From: Phytoactinopolyspora alkaliphila
Lineage (GTDB): Bacteria; Actinomycetota; Actinomycetes; Jiangellales; Jiangellaceae
Direction: 5' to 3'
Length of the DNA stretch: 64,000 bases
Assembly (NCBI RefSeq): GCF_010550695.1
Contig: NZ_JAAGOB010000014.1
Coordinates: 90,282-154,281 of the forward strand
Position numbers and translations under genes: made by a program. Positions within the stretch are counted from its first letter, which is position 1; every line of letters begins with the position of its first letter. Below are positions 26,231 to 34,630 of the stretch, one piece after another. The notes beneath the pieces were generated by a model, which saw nothing but the letters and a program-made list of their open reading frames with translations, made no database searches and had not been told where the DNA came from.

Positions 26231-27241
26231 ATGATGACAATGAAGATCGATAGCAACTACGACGTCGTGATCATCGGTGGGGGAGCGGCCGGCCTGAGCG
26301 GCGCGGTGGTATTGGGGCGGTCTCGTCGTTCGGTCCTGGTGGTCGACGCGGGCGAGCCGCGCAACGCTCCCGCGGAAGGCGTGCACGCGTTCCTGACGCG
26401 AGACGGCGTGAGCCCGGCCGAACTGCTGCGCATCGGCCGGAAGGAGGCGGAGTCTTACGGGGCAGTGATCGTGAACGGCTCGGTGACGGCTACGGCACGC
26501 ACCGAGGACGGGTTCTCGGTCACCCTGGACGACGACACCGTGGTGGGTGCCCGCCGGCTGCTGCTCACCAGCGGACTCGTCGACGAGCTGCCCGACGTGC
26601 CGGGACTGCGGGAACGGTGGGGCAAGGATGTGGTGCACTGCCCGTACTGCCACGGGTGGGAGAACCGGGACAAGGTGATCGGAGTGCTCGGCACCGGCCC
26701 GATGGCGGTGCACCAGGTGATGATGTTCCGGCAGCTGAGCCCGAAGGTCACGCTGTTCGTGCACACCATGCCGGAGCTGTCGGACGAGGATCGGGAGAAG
26801 CTGGCAGCGCGTGGTGTCGGCGTTATCGACTCTCCGGTGACGGCGGTGGAGTCCACCGGCGACGCGCTCACGGGCGTCGTCACGGAAGACGGGACCACCC
26901 ACGCGGTGCAGACCCTGGCCGTGGCGCCCGGGTTCCGCCCACGGTCGGACATGATGGCCGGCCTCGGCCTCGACACGGTGCCGCATCCCATGGGCATCGG
27001 CACGGTGGTGGAGACGGACCCGAGAGGACTGACCTCCGTACCCGGCGTGTGGGCCGCGGGCAATGTCACCGACCCGATGGCGCAGGTGATCAAGGCGTCT
27101 GCCGACGCCGTACGGGCGGCAGCGGTGATCAACGCGGACCTGATCGAGGACGAGGTCAACGCCGATCTCGCGCGATACCGGTCCGGTCAACGGCCGGTCA
27201 ACGCATCGGCAAGAGCCTCCATCCGCTTGAAAGTTCCCTGA
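26231..27241 (+). CDS. Thioredoxin-reductase-like NAD(P)/FAD-dependent oxidoreductase
   Basis: 336 residues with the FAD motif VIIGGGAAGLSGAVVL near residues 12-27, redox-active CPYCHGWE at about 138-145, the NAD(P) motif GVLGTGPMAVHQ, and the C-terminal FAD block VPGVWAAGNVTDPMAQVIKA. The CxxC is intact, unlike many oxidoreductases of this group. Partners could be a thioredoxin-like protein or a small-molecule disulfide. It is divergent from the XRE-cupin regulator, and its 3' end overlaps the convergent LLM gene by 55 bp. Confidence 0.88.
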   Translation: MMTMKIDSNYDVVIIGGGAAGLSGAVVLGRSRRSVLVVDAGEPRNAPAEGVHAFLTRDGVSPAELLRIGRKEAESYGAVIVNGSVTATARTEDGFSVTLDDDTVVGARRLLLTSGLVDELPDVPGLRERWGKDVVHCPYCHGWENRDKVIGVLGTGPMAVHQVMMFRQLSPKVTLFVHTMPELSDEDREKLAARGVGVIDSPVTAVESTGDALTGVVTEDGTTHAVQTLAVAPGFRPRSDMMAGLGLDTVPHPMGIGTVVETDPRGLTSVPGVWAAGNVTDPMAQVIKASADAVRAAAVINADLIEDEVNADLARYRSGQRPVNASARASIRLKVP

Positions 27242-28002
27242 TACTCGCCGAAGTGGACAGCCACCTGGGCCGCTCCAGCGTCCCGGTACGCGATCACGTC
27301 ATCGGCGACGCGCTCGACCGGCGTGGTCCCGTCCCAGCCGATCCGCAATGCAGGCACGATGTCGCGGTCGGCCGCGAGCTCAGCCAGCCTCCGCGCCCGT
27401 TCCGCGAAGGCGCGGGGGCTGGCGGGGAGACCCTGCCAGATGTCGCCGTACCGTGCGGCGCGGCGCAATGCGGCGTCGCTGTTGCCGCCGACCATGATCG
27501 GCACTCCGCCGTCCGGGATCGGCGCGAACACTCCATGCTCGTAGGAGAACCGTCGGCCCTGGTAGGGCGCCGTACCGCCGGAGAACAAGTGGCGCAGCAG
27601 CTCAAGTATGTCGTCGGTGATCGCGCCCCGGTGCCGGTAGTCGGCTCCGAGTGCGTCGAACTCCTGCTCGTTCCAGCCCACCCCGAGGCCGAGGGTCACG
27701 CGTCCCGCGGATAGTCGGTGCAGGGTCGCGATCTGCTTGGCGAGTACGAAAGGATCGCGGAGCGGCGCGACGAGCACCGAAGTGCCCAATTGCAGGCGTT
27801 CGGTGACGGCCGCCAGATGTCCGATGGTTACCAGCGGCTCGTAGACACCGCCGAAGGTGGCGCCGTACTCGCCCGGGGGCAGCACGTGGTCCGGTAACCA
27901 TGCGGCCGAGTACCCCAGTTCCTCGGCCGCCCGCGCCAGATCGACGAGCGTATCCACGGGCATCGACGGCGACTCATCGGGTAAAACCACGTGAAGCTCC
28001 AT
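27187..28002 (-). CDS. LLM class F420-dependent oxidoreductase
   Basis: With the ATG at 28002 the product has 271 residues; the longer upstream frame is unlike the family. Typical luciferase-like TIM-barrel segments are LVDLARAAEELGYSAAWLPD, LGTSVLVAPLRDPFVLAKQI, GRVTLGLGVGWNEQEFDALG and PIMVGGNSDAALRRAARYGD. Actinobacterial members usually use reduced F420 or FMN on varied small substrates. Its tail overlaps the convergent reductase gene. Confidence 0.88.
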   Translation of the reverse strand: MELHVVLPDESPSMPVDTLVDLARAAEELGYSAAWLPDHVLPPGEYGATFGGVYEPLVTIGHLAAVTERLQLGTSVLVAPLRDPFVLAKQIATLHRLSAGRVTLGLGVGWNEQEFDALGADYRHRGAITDDILELLRHLFSGGTAPYQGRRFSYEHGVFAPIPDGGVPIMVGGNSDAALRRAARYGDIWQGLPASPRAFAERARRLAELAADRDIVPALRIGWDGTTPVERVADDVIAYRDAGAAQVAVHFGEYQGTFKRMEALADALTGR

Positions 28003-28083
28003 GGCTGAGCTGAACCTTGAGTTCCGTAGGCCTATTCCCCAGGGCAAGTTGCACTCTGCGGGTCGTTTTGGATGCTTTGGCGA

Positions 28084-28482
28084 GTGACCGCGCTCGTCGT
28101 CGACAACTCGGTTCTCGTCTACGTTCTCACCAACGCGCAATCCAACGACGTGTTACGCCAACGGCTATCAGCACCGCGTGTGCTGAGCGCGCCCCATCTC
28201 GTCGACTATGAGTTCGCTAACGCGTTGCGGGGTTTGGTCCAGGCCGGGAAACTGGTACCAGAACACGCGGATGATGCGAGGTTGGATTTCGCCGATCTGC
28301 AGATCCAGCGCTATCCCGGGGCCGTCACCGCTGAACGCGCGTGGGAACTCCGCCACAAGTTCGCCGCCTACGACGCCGCCTACATCGCACTGGCAGAGTT
28401 ACTCGACTGCCCGCTGTTGACCGGCGATCGAAAGCTCATCGGGGCGCATCGCGCCAACGTGGAGCTCTACCCCAGCTCGTGA
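28084..28482 (+). CDS. PIN domain protein, VapC-like ribonuclease toxin
   Basis: The GTG at 28084 yields 132 residues beginning VTALVVDNSVLVYVL. The PIN acidic residues are visible: first Asp in VVDNS, Glu in HLVDYEFANALRG, Asp in KFAAYDAAYIALAE and a final Asp in LLTGDRKLIGAHRA. VapC proteins cut specific RNAs and are restrained by a VapB antitoxin. No intact antitoxin frame precedes it in the 80 bp before the divergent LLM gene, so it appears solitary. Confidence 0.82.
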   Translation: MTALVVDNSVLVYVLTNAQSNDVLRQRLSAPRVLSAPHLVDYEFANALRGLVQAGKLVPEHADDARLDFADLQIQRYPGAVTAERAWELRHKFAAYDAAYIALAELLDCPLLTGDRKLIGAHRANVELYPSS

Positions 28483-28564
28483 CTTCGTTTCTCGCGCCGC
28501 GGACGCGCAGGCAGGCCAGATCACGTCTCCACCCGTGCTCCCGATGTCTTCATAGTCGGCAACG

Positions 28565-30004
28565 TCAGACCCTGGGCTGGCACGCAGTGCACGCCGCAAG
28601 CGGCGCTCTCGTCACACCGCCGTCGGCGAGGGATGCGAGGGACGACTCGGCGTCGGCAGCGGTCCACAGCACGCGCTCGTCGGTGCCCGACGCCCCTGAG
28701 ATGGACAGCCCGAATGGCACCCCGTCGGAGGTCATGCCCCCAGGTAGCGTGATGCTGGGAAAGTCGAGGAAGCTCGTGATCATGGTGTTGTGCAGTACCC
28801 GTCGGTTGGCGTCGGCGAAGGCCCGTGGATCGGTCTCCACCGTGGTGGTGCGTGGAGCCGTCACGGCTACTGTCGGGTAGACGAGGAGAGTGGGCCCGAG
28901 TCGAGCTTGGGCGCGTCGTCGCAGCTCCGCTCGCCGTGCGAGCAGCGTCGGATAGTGGTTCTCCAGGACCGTCCGCCCGGCCAGCAACCGGCTCCGGATC
29001 CGGGGGTCCATTAGCGCGGCGTCGGCGCTGTGTACGGCGGAGGCACGGGTACGGTACGCCTCGGCACCCACGAGTGTGCCGACGGCCTCGAAGAGCTGGG
29101 CGACATCGTCGATCTCGGGAATCCGTACGCGCCGGATGCTCCAGCCATCACGGCACAGCCGATCGAGAACTATGCCGAACTGCTCGGCCACCGGCGGGTC
29201 CAGATTCTCGACGAGCGGGCCGCGCGGGACGACGACGTCCCCCGGGGGTGGCTGCGTGCGCCGCAGCCCAACAGCGCCGCCCGCGAGCACCGCATCCAGC
29301 GCGATGGCGTCGATGACGGTGCGGGTGATCGGTCCTACCGTGTCCAGCGTCGGCGCCAGCGGCGCCACTCCCGTCAAGCACACCCGTCCCCAGGTTGGCC
29401 GGAAGCCGACCAGTCCGCAGAACGACGCCGGCACCCGGACCGAGCCGGATGTGTCGGTGCCCACGGCACATGGGACCAGGCCCAGAGCGACGGCCACCGC
29501 TGAACCGGACGACGACCCACCCGGCACGCGACCCGGCGCGCGAGGGTTGTCCGGGGTGCCGAAATGTCGATTGGTGCCGAGGCCGGAGAACGCGAACTCG
29601 CTCAGATTGGTCTTGCCGATGGTGACCAGGCCGGCGGTGGTCGCGTTGCGGACCACGTCGGCGCCTGCGCCCGCCTCGGCCAGCGTCCCGGTGGTTGCCG
29701 ACCCCGCCGTGGTGCGGATGCCGCGAAGGTCGACGAGGTCTTTCCAGGCGATCGGCACGCCGTCCAGCGGCCCGGCGGGTGTGCCCTGCCGCTGCCGGCG
29801 AGCTCCAGCCTCCGCTTCCCGCCGGGCGCGGGCCGAGGTCAGGGTGATGAAGACGTGCTCCGCCTCGGTACCAGCGGCACGGTCCACGCACATGTCCACC
29901 AGCGATACCGGATCCAGCCGGCCCTCGGCGATCTCGCGGCCAATCCAGAGCGCACTGCCTTCGGTCAGGTGATGAGTGCTGTGGGCGGCCGGGGACCGGC
30001 TCAT
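28565..30004 (-). CDS. Amidase signature family hydrolase
   Basis: The ATG at 30004 overlaps the flavin-reductase stop (ATGA), giving 479 residues; the frame remains open far upstream but is then antisense to other genes. The Ser-Ser-Lys triad regions are clear: catalytic Lys in GVPIAWKDLVDLRG, and PGGSSSGSAVAVALGLVPCA with GTDTSGSVRVPASFCGLVGF. These enzymes hydrolyse amides to acid and ammonia. As the last gene of a permease/flavin reductase/amidase unit it likely releases ammonia from a half-amide or other amide formed by the locus. Confidence 0.93.
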   Translation of the reverse strand: MSRSPAAHSTHHLTEGSALWIGREIAEGRLDPVSLVDMCVDRAAGTEAEHVFITLTSARARREAEAGARRQRQGTPAGPLDGVPIAWKDLVDLRGIRTTAGSATTGTLAEAGAGADVVRNATTAGLVTIGKTNLSEFAFSGLGTNRHFGTPDNPRAPGRVPGGSSSGSAVAVALGLVPCAVGTDTSGSVRVPASFCGLVGFRPTWGRVCLTGVAPLAPTLDTVGPITRTVIDAIALDAVLAGGAVGLRRTQPPPGDVVVPRGPLVENLDPPVAEQFGIVLDRLCRDGWSIRRVRIPEIDDVAQLFEAVGTLVGAEAYRTRASAVHSADAALMDPRIRSRLLAGRTVLENHYPTLLARRAELRRRAQARLGPTLLVYPTVAVTAPRTTTVETDPRAFADANRRVLHNTMITSFLDFPSITLPGGMTSDGVPFGLSISGASGTDERVLWTAADAESSLASLADGGVTRAPLAACTACQPRV

Positions 30005-30651
30005 CCGATCACCGCCGGGACGTCGTCGTGCGCGGCGACAGCTGGCGAGGCAAACTCGCCCAAGCTGTCGATGATGCGCTCCACCGGGCTGAACGACGCT
30101 CCGACCCGGCCCATGGGCTGCCACCTGAGGACGTCGACGTGATGCTCCCCGTCGACGATGGCGGCGTCGACGTGCCAGAGGACGACCCGCCCGATGACCA
30201 CCGCATCCCCGCCTGGCTGGATGATCCGTTCCAGTTCGCATTCCAGGCTGATCGGCGCGTCCGCCACCAGCGGCGCGCCGATCCGGTGTGCCGGACGCGC
30301 CGCGACACCCGCCAGGTCGAACTCGTCCACCTCGCTGGGGTGTTCCGCAGACGTCGTGCACATCTGAGCGGCCATGCCTGCGGTGACGACGTTCACCGCG
30401 AACTCGCCCGTGGACCGGATGTTGAGCAAGCTGTCCTTTTCCCGGCCGTCGTCGTGGCGCTCGATGGTGATCGAGACCATCGGCGGCGCGGTAGAGACGA
30501 CGGTGAAGAAGCTGAACGGCGCCAGGTTCCGGATCCCGGAGGCGCTGATGGTGGACGTCCACGCGATGGGGCGCGGATTGACGCTGCCGAAGAGCAGCCG
30601 GCGCGTCGTCTGCGGCAGCGCCGCCGACGGGTCGATAAGCAGCCGGGTCAC
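30001..30651 (-). CDS. Flavin reductase domain protein (FMN-binding split barrel)
   Basis: 216 residues starting from GTG at 30651, which overlaps the permease stop as GTGA. The N-terminal part (RLLFGSVNPRPIAWTSTISA, NLAPFSFFTVVSTAPPMVSI) and GEFAVNVVTAGMA are typical of the split-barrel flavin reductase family that binds FMN and reduces it with NAD(P)H or acts directly as an oxidoreductase. No paired two-component monooxygenase is in the locus; the Old Yellow Enzyme gene in the divergent unit is the only other flavoenzyme there. Confidence 0.88.
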   Translation of the reverse strand: MTRLLIDPSAALPQTTRRLLFGSVNPRPIAWTSTISASGIRNLAPFSFFTVVSTAPPMVSITIERHDDGREKDSLLNIRSTGEFAVNVVTAGMAAQMCTTSAEHPSEVDEFDLAGVAARPAHRIGAPLVADAPISLECELERIIQPGGDAVVIGRVVLWHVDAAIVDGEHHVDVLRWQPMGRVGASFSPVERIIDSLGEFASPAVAAHDDVPAVIG

Positions 30652-32066
30652 GGACGGCCCTCGGATGCGCCGGCGGCGGAGGCCATGGTGGCGGCTTCGT
30701 CGCCCGGCTGGCCGTGCACGTCGTCGTCCGGCCGGCCCGGCTCGTCGTCCTTCTCGGGCCGCACGGTGTGCATGCTGCGCACACCCAGGCGGCGCAGGCC
30801 CCAGGTGAACAGCGGCACGGCGAGAAATGCCGTGAGGATGCCCTGAACCGGGGGCAGCCCGACCGACAGCCGGTCGCTGAGCCACGCGACCAGTGTTCCG
30901 AGCGCGTACGCCGAGAGGCAGTCCCAGCGGAACCGCACAAACCGGGTCTTGTCGAGGCGAGGCAGCCGGCCGCGCCACACGAACAAATAGTCGCCGATGA
31001 TGACGCCGCCGAGCGGCGGGATGAAGACGCCGAGCAGGACGAGATACTGGGGGAGCGCCTCGTAGATGCCGGACAGCGCCAGGATCACGGCGACGATGAC
31101 GCCACCGACGATGAACGGCCGCTTGTCGTTGACACCGAACATCTCGGCGCCGGCCACTCCGAACGAATAGGCGGAGTTGTCCTGGGTGGTCCAGATGTTG
31201 AACACCAGCAGGACCACCGCCGCGACGGTCAGATTCAGCTGCAGCAGCACGGCGACGAAATCGGGCTCCTGATAGGCGATGGCGCCGACTGCGCCGAACA
31301 CCAGCATCATCAGGTTCGCGAAGAAGAACGCGCCGAAGGTGGCCATGAGGGCGTGGGAGGGCTTGCGGGCGAATCGCGTCCAGTTGGGCGTCTGGGTGCC
31401 GCCGCTGACAAACGTGCCGACCACGATGGTGACCGCCGTCGCCCAGGCCAGCGACGACGTCGGCTCCACCGCGTCGAGACCGCCGGCCGTGTCGATCTCC
31501 CGCCACGCCTGGGCGGCCACCCAGCCCATCAGCAGCAGCATCAGGGGAACCGACACGGCGCTGAGGGCCTCCAAACCGCGGTAGCCGAAGTAGGCGGTGA
31601 CCCCCGTGAAGGACGCCGCGACGACGATGATCAGCCACGTGTGCTCTTGCCACCCGAACGCGCTGGCCAACAGGTCGGCGAGGAACGCCGCTGTGACCGC
31701 GTACCAGCAGACCTGGGTGCCGCCGAGCAGAATGTCGGCCCACTTGGCGCCGGCGCGGCCCAGCGTGTAGCGGGCGAGGAGGACGGTGGTCAGCCCGGTG
31801 CGCGCGCCGATCACGCCCAGCACGGCCACATAGGTTCCGAGAATCAGGCTGCCCACAACGAGCACCGCGAGCAGTTCGCTGGGCCGGAACGCCGCACCCA
31901 GCCGAGCGCCGGAGAGCATCGTGGGAGTGAAGAAGACGAACCCGATGAGGATCATGATCAGCGGAAGGACTCCCCGCCGGGCTTTGGCCGGGACTTCGCT
32001 GAGCGGGTAGTCGTTGAAGGCCGTCTCCTCGCCGGTGGTGCCGCGCGGCGTGGGTGGACCGAACAT
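30648..32066 (-). CDS. NCS1 family permease (cytosine/purine/allantoin/hydantoin type)
   Basis: The ATG at 32066 follows GAGGAGG and gives 472 residues with about twelve hydrophobic helices. Family features are PLIMILIGFVFFTPTMLSGA, LLARYTLGRAGAKWADIL, an internal VSGGTQTPNWTRFARKPSHA and ALPQYLVLLGVFIPPLGGVI. A charged C-terminal tail (EKDDEPGRPDDDVHG) extends into the cytoplasm. NCS1 carriers import nucleobases, allantoin, hydantoins and related cyclic ureides or imides by cation symport. It is first in the minus unit and divergent from PucR, which marks it as the uptake step. Confidence 0.9.
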   Translation of the reverse strand: MFGPPTPRGTTGEETAFNDYPLSEVPAKARRGVLPLIMILIGFVFFTPTMLSGARLGAAFRPSELLAVLVVGSLILGTYVAVLGVIGARTGLTTVLLARYTLGRAGAKWADILLGGTQVCWYAVTAAFLADLLASAFGWQEHTWLIIVVAASFTGVTAYFGYRGLEALSAVSVPLMLLLMGWVAAQAWREIDTAGGLDAVEPTSSLAWATAVTIVVGTFVSGGTQTPNWTRFARKPSHALMATFGAFFFANLMMLVFGAVGAIAYQEPDFVAVLLQLNLTVAAVVLLVFNIWTTQDNSAYSFGVAGAEMFGVNDKRPFIVGGVIVAVILALSGIYEALPQYLVLLGVFIPPLGGVIIGDYLFVWRGRLPRLDKTRFVRFRWDCLSAYALGTLVAWLSDRLSVGLPPVQGILTAFLAVPLFTWGLRRLGVRSMHTVRPEKDDEPGRPDDDVHGQPGDEAATMASAAGASEGRP

Positions 32067-32185
32067 GGTGCCTCCTCGTGGCGAGCTCCGGTGGTGATGT
32101 GCGGGACAGCGGACCATCCGGGAGGCACGGGCGAACATGGAGATAGCTCTAGTTCATCGCTCGTCTGACTGGCTATTCTCACACC

Positions 32186-33757
32186 GTGCTGACTATCCGC
32201 TCGCTGGTGTCGAATCAGGCGCTGGGTCTGCGTGTCCTGGTGGCAGGTGCGCCCGGCGCGCTGGACGCACCACTGCTATGGGTGCACAACACCGAGCTGC
32301 TGGACCCGTCGGAGTACCTGCGAGAGCGGGAACTGGTGCTGACCAACGGACTCTGGCACGTGGACGGCAACGCGGCGAAGTTCGTCGTGAACGTCGCGCG
32401 TAGCGGGGGCGCGGGTGTGGTCTACGGACTGCGGGAGGAGAGCCCTGCCGTGCCGCGGGACCTCGTGGCGGCGTGCGAGGCGTCCGGCCTGCCGTTGCTG
32501 CAACTACCGGTGGAGATTCCGTTCACCGAGATGACCAGGGCGGTGGCAGCCGAGCTGGCCGACCGTCGGCAAGCCGCATTGGTCGAGACCGTACGCCGGG
32601 GGCATGATCTGGCCGATGCCATCTCGCGAGGGTCGGGTCCCACGGGCGTGCTGAAGGTGCTGCGGCGGGATCACCAGCTGCCGCTCGCGGTGGTGGACCG
32701 CACCGGGCGAGTGCTGGCGGCAGCGGATGCGTCGCTGACGGACGACGCCGGGGCACGGGCGGGCACGGCGCTTCGCCAGCACCCGCCGCCGTTGGAGGTG
32801 GACCTCGGGGAGCAGGGGACGGCCGCGATCTTCCTGGTGGCGGCGCTCGACCACGTGGACGCGGGTCTGCTCTGCTTACGCCCGGCCGGCGAGCTGTCCG
32901 GCGTGGAACACGAAGCGCTCACCCAGGCGGCGCACTACCTGAGCCTCGAGGTGGCGCGGATGCGGCTGGCCCAGGCGATGGAGGCGCGGTTTGCCAGCGA
33001 GCTGCTGGAGATGATCCTCGCGGGCACCGAGGTAGCGGCGGAGGTCTATCCCCGCCTCGAAGCGTTCGGCATCGATCCGGCCAGTCCCATGCTGGTGGTC
33101 GCGGCGGCCTGTGTGGGCGACGACGGGTCCGCTGGTGCGGAGTTGACCTCCCGGCTCAGTGAGCTTCTGCCTTCGTGGGGGATACCCGCGCTGGTGGCGA
33201 ACAGCGCGCGCGACGTCGTCGCCATCTTCCCCTGGGCGCAGTCGGCCGAGAACGGGCTGGACATGGCCCGGCGGATGATCATCCACGTCCAGCAGCAGCT
33301 GCCGGAGACTCGGCTTGTGGCCGGCGTGAGCGGCCCGGCCGACGGTGCGCGGGCGCTGCGGCGGCCGCTGCGGGAGGCCCGCCAGGCGTGCCGGGTGCTC
33401 CTGCGCCGAGCCGGTGGCCAGGCCGTCGAGCGGTTCAGCGAGCTCGGCACCTACCACCTTCTGCTAGGCGGTGAGGACGGTCGGTCGCTGCGGCGGATCA
33501 GCGACACTGTGCTCGCCCCGCTGCGGGACTACGACGCCCGCCGCGGCGGGCGGCTGGAGACGACGCTGCGGGCCTTTCTTGACAACGACGCTCAGCTGGC
33601 ATCCACAGCGGCGACCCTGTACATCCACGTCAACACGCTCCGGAACCGGCTGGCGAAGATCACCGAGCTGACCGGCCGGGACGTGATGACCACCGAGGGC
33701 AGGGTCGACGCCTTTCTCGCCCTTGAGGCGGATGCGATGGTAGGCGCGGCCGACTGA
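32186..33757 (+). CDS. PucR family transcriptional regulator
   Basis: 523 residues from GTG 32186. The N-terminal PucR sensor region (PLLWVHNTELLDPSEYLRER) is followed by a central GGDEF-like region (VANSARDVVAIFPWAQSAEN) and a C-terminal HTH_30 domain: TTLRAFLDNDAQLASTAATL and HVNTLRNRLAKITELTGRDV. The family controls purine, imide and related nitrogen-compound degradation and usually activates in response to the substrate. It lies divergent from the permease unit and heads toward the DUF1989/OYE/CE4 genes, so it is the likely local regulator. Confidence 0.93.
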   Translation: MLTIRSLVSNQALGLRVLVAGAPGALDAPLLWVHNTELLDPSEYLRERELVLTNGLWHVDGNAAKFVVNVARSGGAGVVYGLREESPAVPRDLVAACEASGLPLLQLPVEIPFTEMTRAVAAELADRRQAALVETVRRGHDLADAISRGSGPTGVLKVLRRDHQLPLAVVDRTGRVLAAADASLTDDAGARAGTALRQHPPPLEVDLGEQGTAAIFLVAALDHVDAGLLCLRPAGELSGVEHEALTQAAHYLSLEVARMRLAQAMEARFASELLEMILAGTEVAAEVYPRLEAFGIDPASPMLVVAAACVGDDGSAGAELTSRLSELLPSWGIPALVANSARDVVAIFPWAQSAENGLDMARRMIIHVQQQLPETRLVAGVSGPADGARALRRPLREARQACRVLLRRAGGQAVERFSELGTYHLLLGGEDGRSLRRISDTVLAPLRDYDARRGGRLETTLRAFLDNDAQLASTAATLYIHVNTLRNRLAKITELTGRDVMTTEGRVDAFLALEADAMVGAAD

Positions 33758-33902
33758 ACGGCGAGCGTGACGGACCAATCGATGGTTTGACTAGCGCAGA
33801 GGCGGCTGCCTGGGTGCGGGTGTGTGAACGTCCATCACCAATGGGCCCTTGCTGGAGATATCGACATGGCCTCGGCGCGGCGCCATCCGGTCTGCTGGGT
33901 CC

Positions 33903-34523
33903 ATGACGTCGAACGCACTGATCAACCAGATCGAGGTGCCGGCCCGGCAGGCCCGCGTGGTGGAGCTGGCCGCCGGCGAGAGCGCCCGGATCGTGGATGT
34001 GGAGGGTGGCCAGGTGGGCGACGTGTTCGCCTTCAACCGCCACGACCCGTCCGAGTACCTCAGCGCCGCCCACACACGCGGACACCTCAGCAAGCTGTTT
34101 CCGGAACCGGGCGAGCAGTTCGTCACCAATCAGCGCAGGGCCATCCTCGCCCTGGTGGCGGACGACTCACCAGGACGGCACGACATGCTCATCCCGGCAT
34201 GCGATCCCGCCCGCTACCGGGCGCTCGGAGTCAAGGGCTGGCACGCGTCGTGCGCGCAGAATCTGCAGGAGGCGCTGGCGAGCGTGGGAGTCGACATTGA
34301 GACCGTCCCGCAGCCGGTCAACGTCTTCATGGACATCCCGGTGTCCGATGCCGGGAACCTGGCCTGGATGCCGGCGTCGACCCGACCCGGTGACAGCGTG
34401 ACTTTCCGTAGCGAGCTGGATTGCCTGCTGGTGGTGTCTGCCTGCCCCCAGGACCTGGTCGATATCAACGGCGGAGTCCCCAAGCCGCTCGGCATCGAGG
34501 TGCTGTCCGCGCCCACTCCATGA
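33903..34523 (+). CDS. DUF1989 / urea carboxylase-associated family protein
   Basis: From ATG 33903 the protein has 206 residues with family blocks VELAAGESARIVDVEGGQVG, DVFAFNRHDPSEYLSAAHTR, then DMLIPACDPARYRALG, GWHASCAQNLQEAL, PVNVFMDIPV and DCLLVVSACPQDLVDINGG. Conserved Cys and Asp residues suggest a metal site. Relatives sit next to urea carboxylase or in guanidine and ureide pathways, with no firm biochemical role known to me. In this locus it is followed, after a strong inverted repeat, by OYE and CE4 genes. Confidence 0.88.
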   Translation: MTSNALINQIEVPARQARVVELAAGESARIVDVEGGQVGDVFAFNRHDPSEYLSAAHTRGHLSKLFPEPGEQFVTNQRRAILALVADDSPGRHDMLIPACDPARYRALGVKGWHASCAQNLQEALASVGVDIETVPQPVNVFMDIPVSDAGNLAWMPASTRPGDSVTFRSELDCLLVVSACPQDLVDINGGVPKPLGIEVLSAPTP

Positions 34524-34573
34524 TCATCAATGGTTGACCGTGTGATCACCCGATCAACCGTTGATGATCATGG
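34518..34573. promoter_or_regulatory. Large inverted repeat between DUF1989 and Old Yellow Enzyme genes
   Basis: Arms of 20 bp, CCATGATCATCAATGGTTGA at 34518-34537 and its complement at 34554-34573 with one mismatch, enclose a 16-base loop that itself contains the palindrome GTGATCAC. The left arm covers the DUF1989 stop codon. It may be a terminator or attenuating hairpin, or a paired operator with repeated TGATCA half-sites for the downstream OYE/CE4 genes. There is no T-tract. Confidence 0.6.
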
Positions 34574-34630
34574 GACGACCCGTCATTGACGACCCGACCG
34601 ATTATCCGAACCAGGAGAACTTGACCCACG

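Noticed and set aside
28003..28083. VapB antitoxin reading before the PIN gene
   Set aside because: The codons ending in GAGTGA give no AbrB, RHH or Phd motif and are too few for an antitoxin.
28565..30940. A 791-residue open frame on the minus strand
   Set aside because: Only the part from 30004 is the amidase; the upstream extension is antisense-type Arg-rich sequence overlapping the flavin reductase and permease genes in another frame.
30001..31743. A 580-residue open frame containing the flavin reductase
   Set aside because: The family sequence begins at GTG 30651; upstream residues are a frame shadow of the NCS1 permease.
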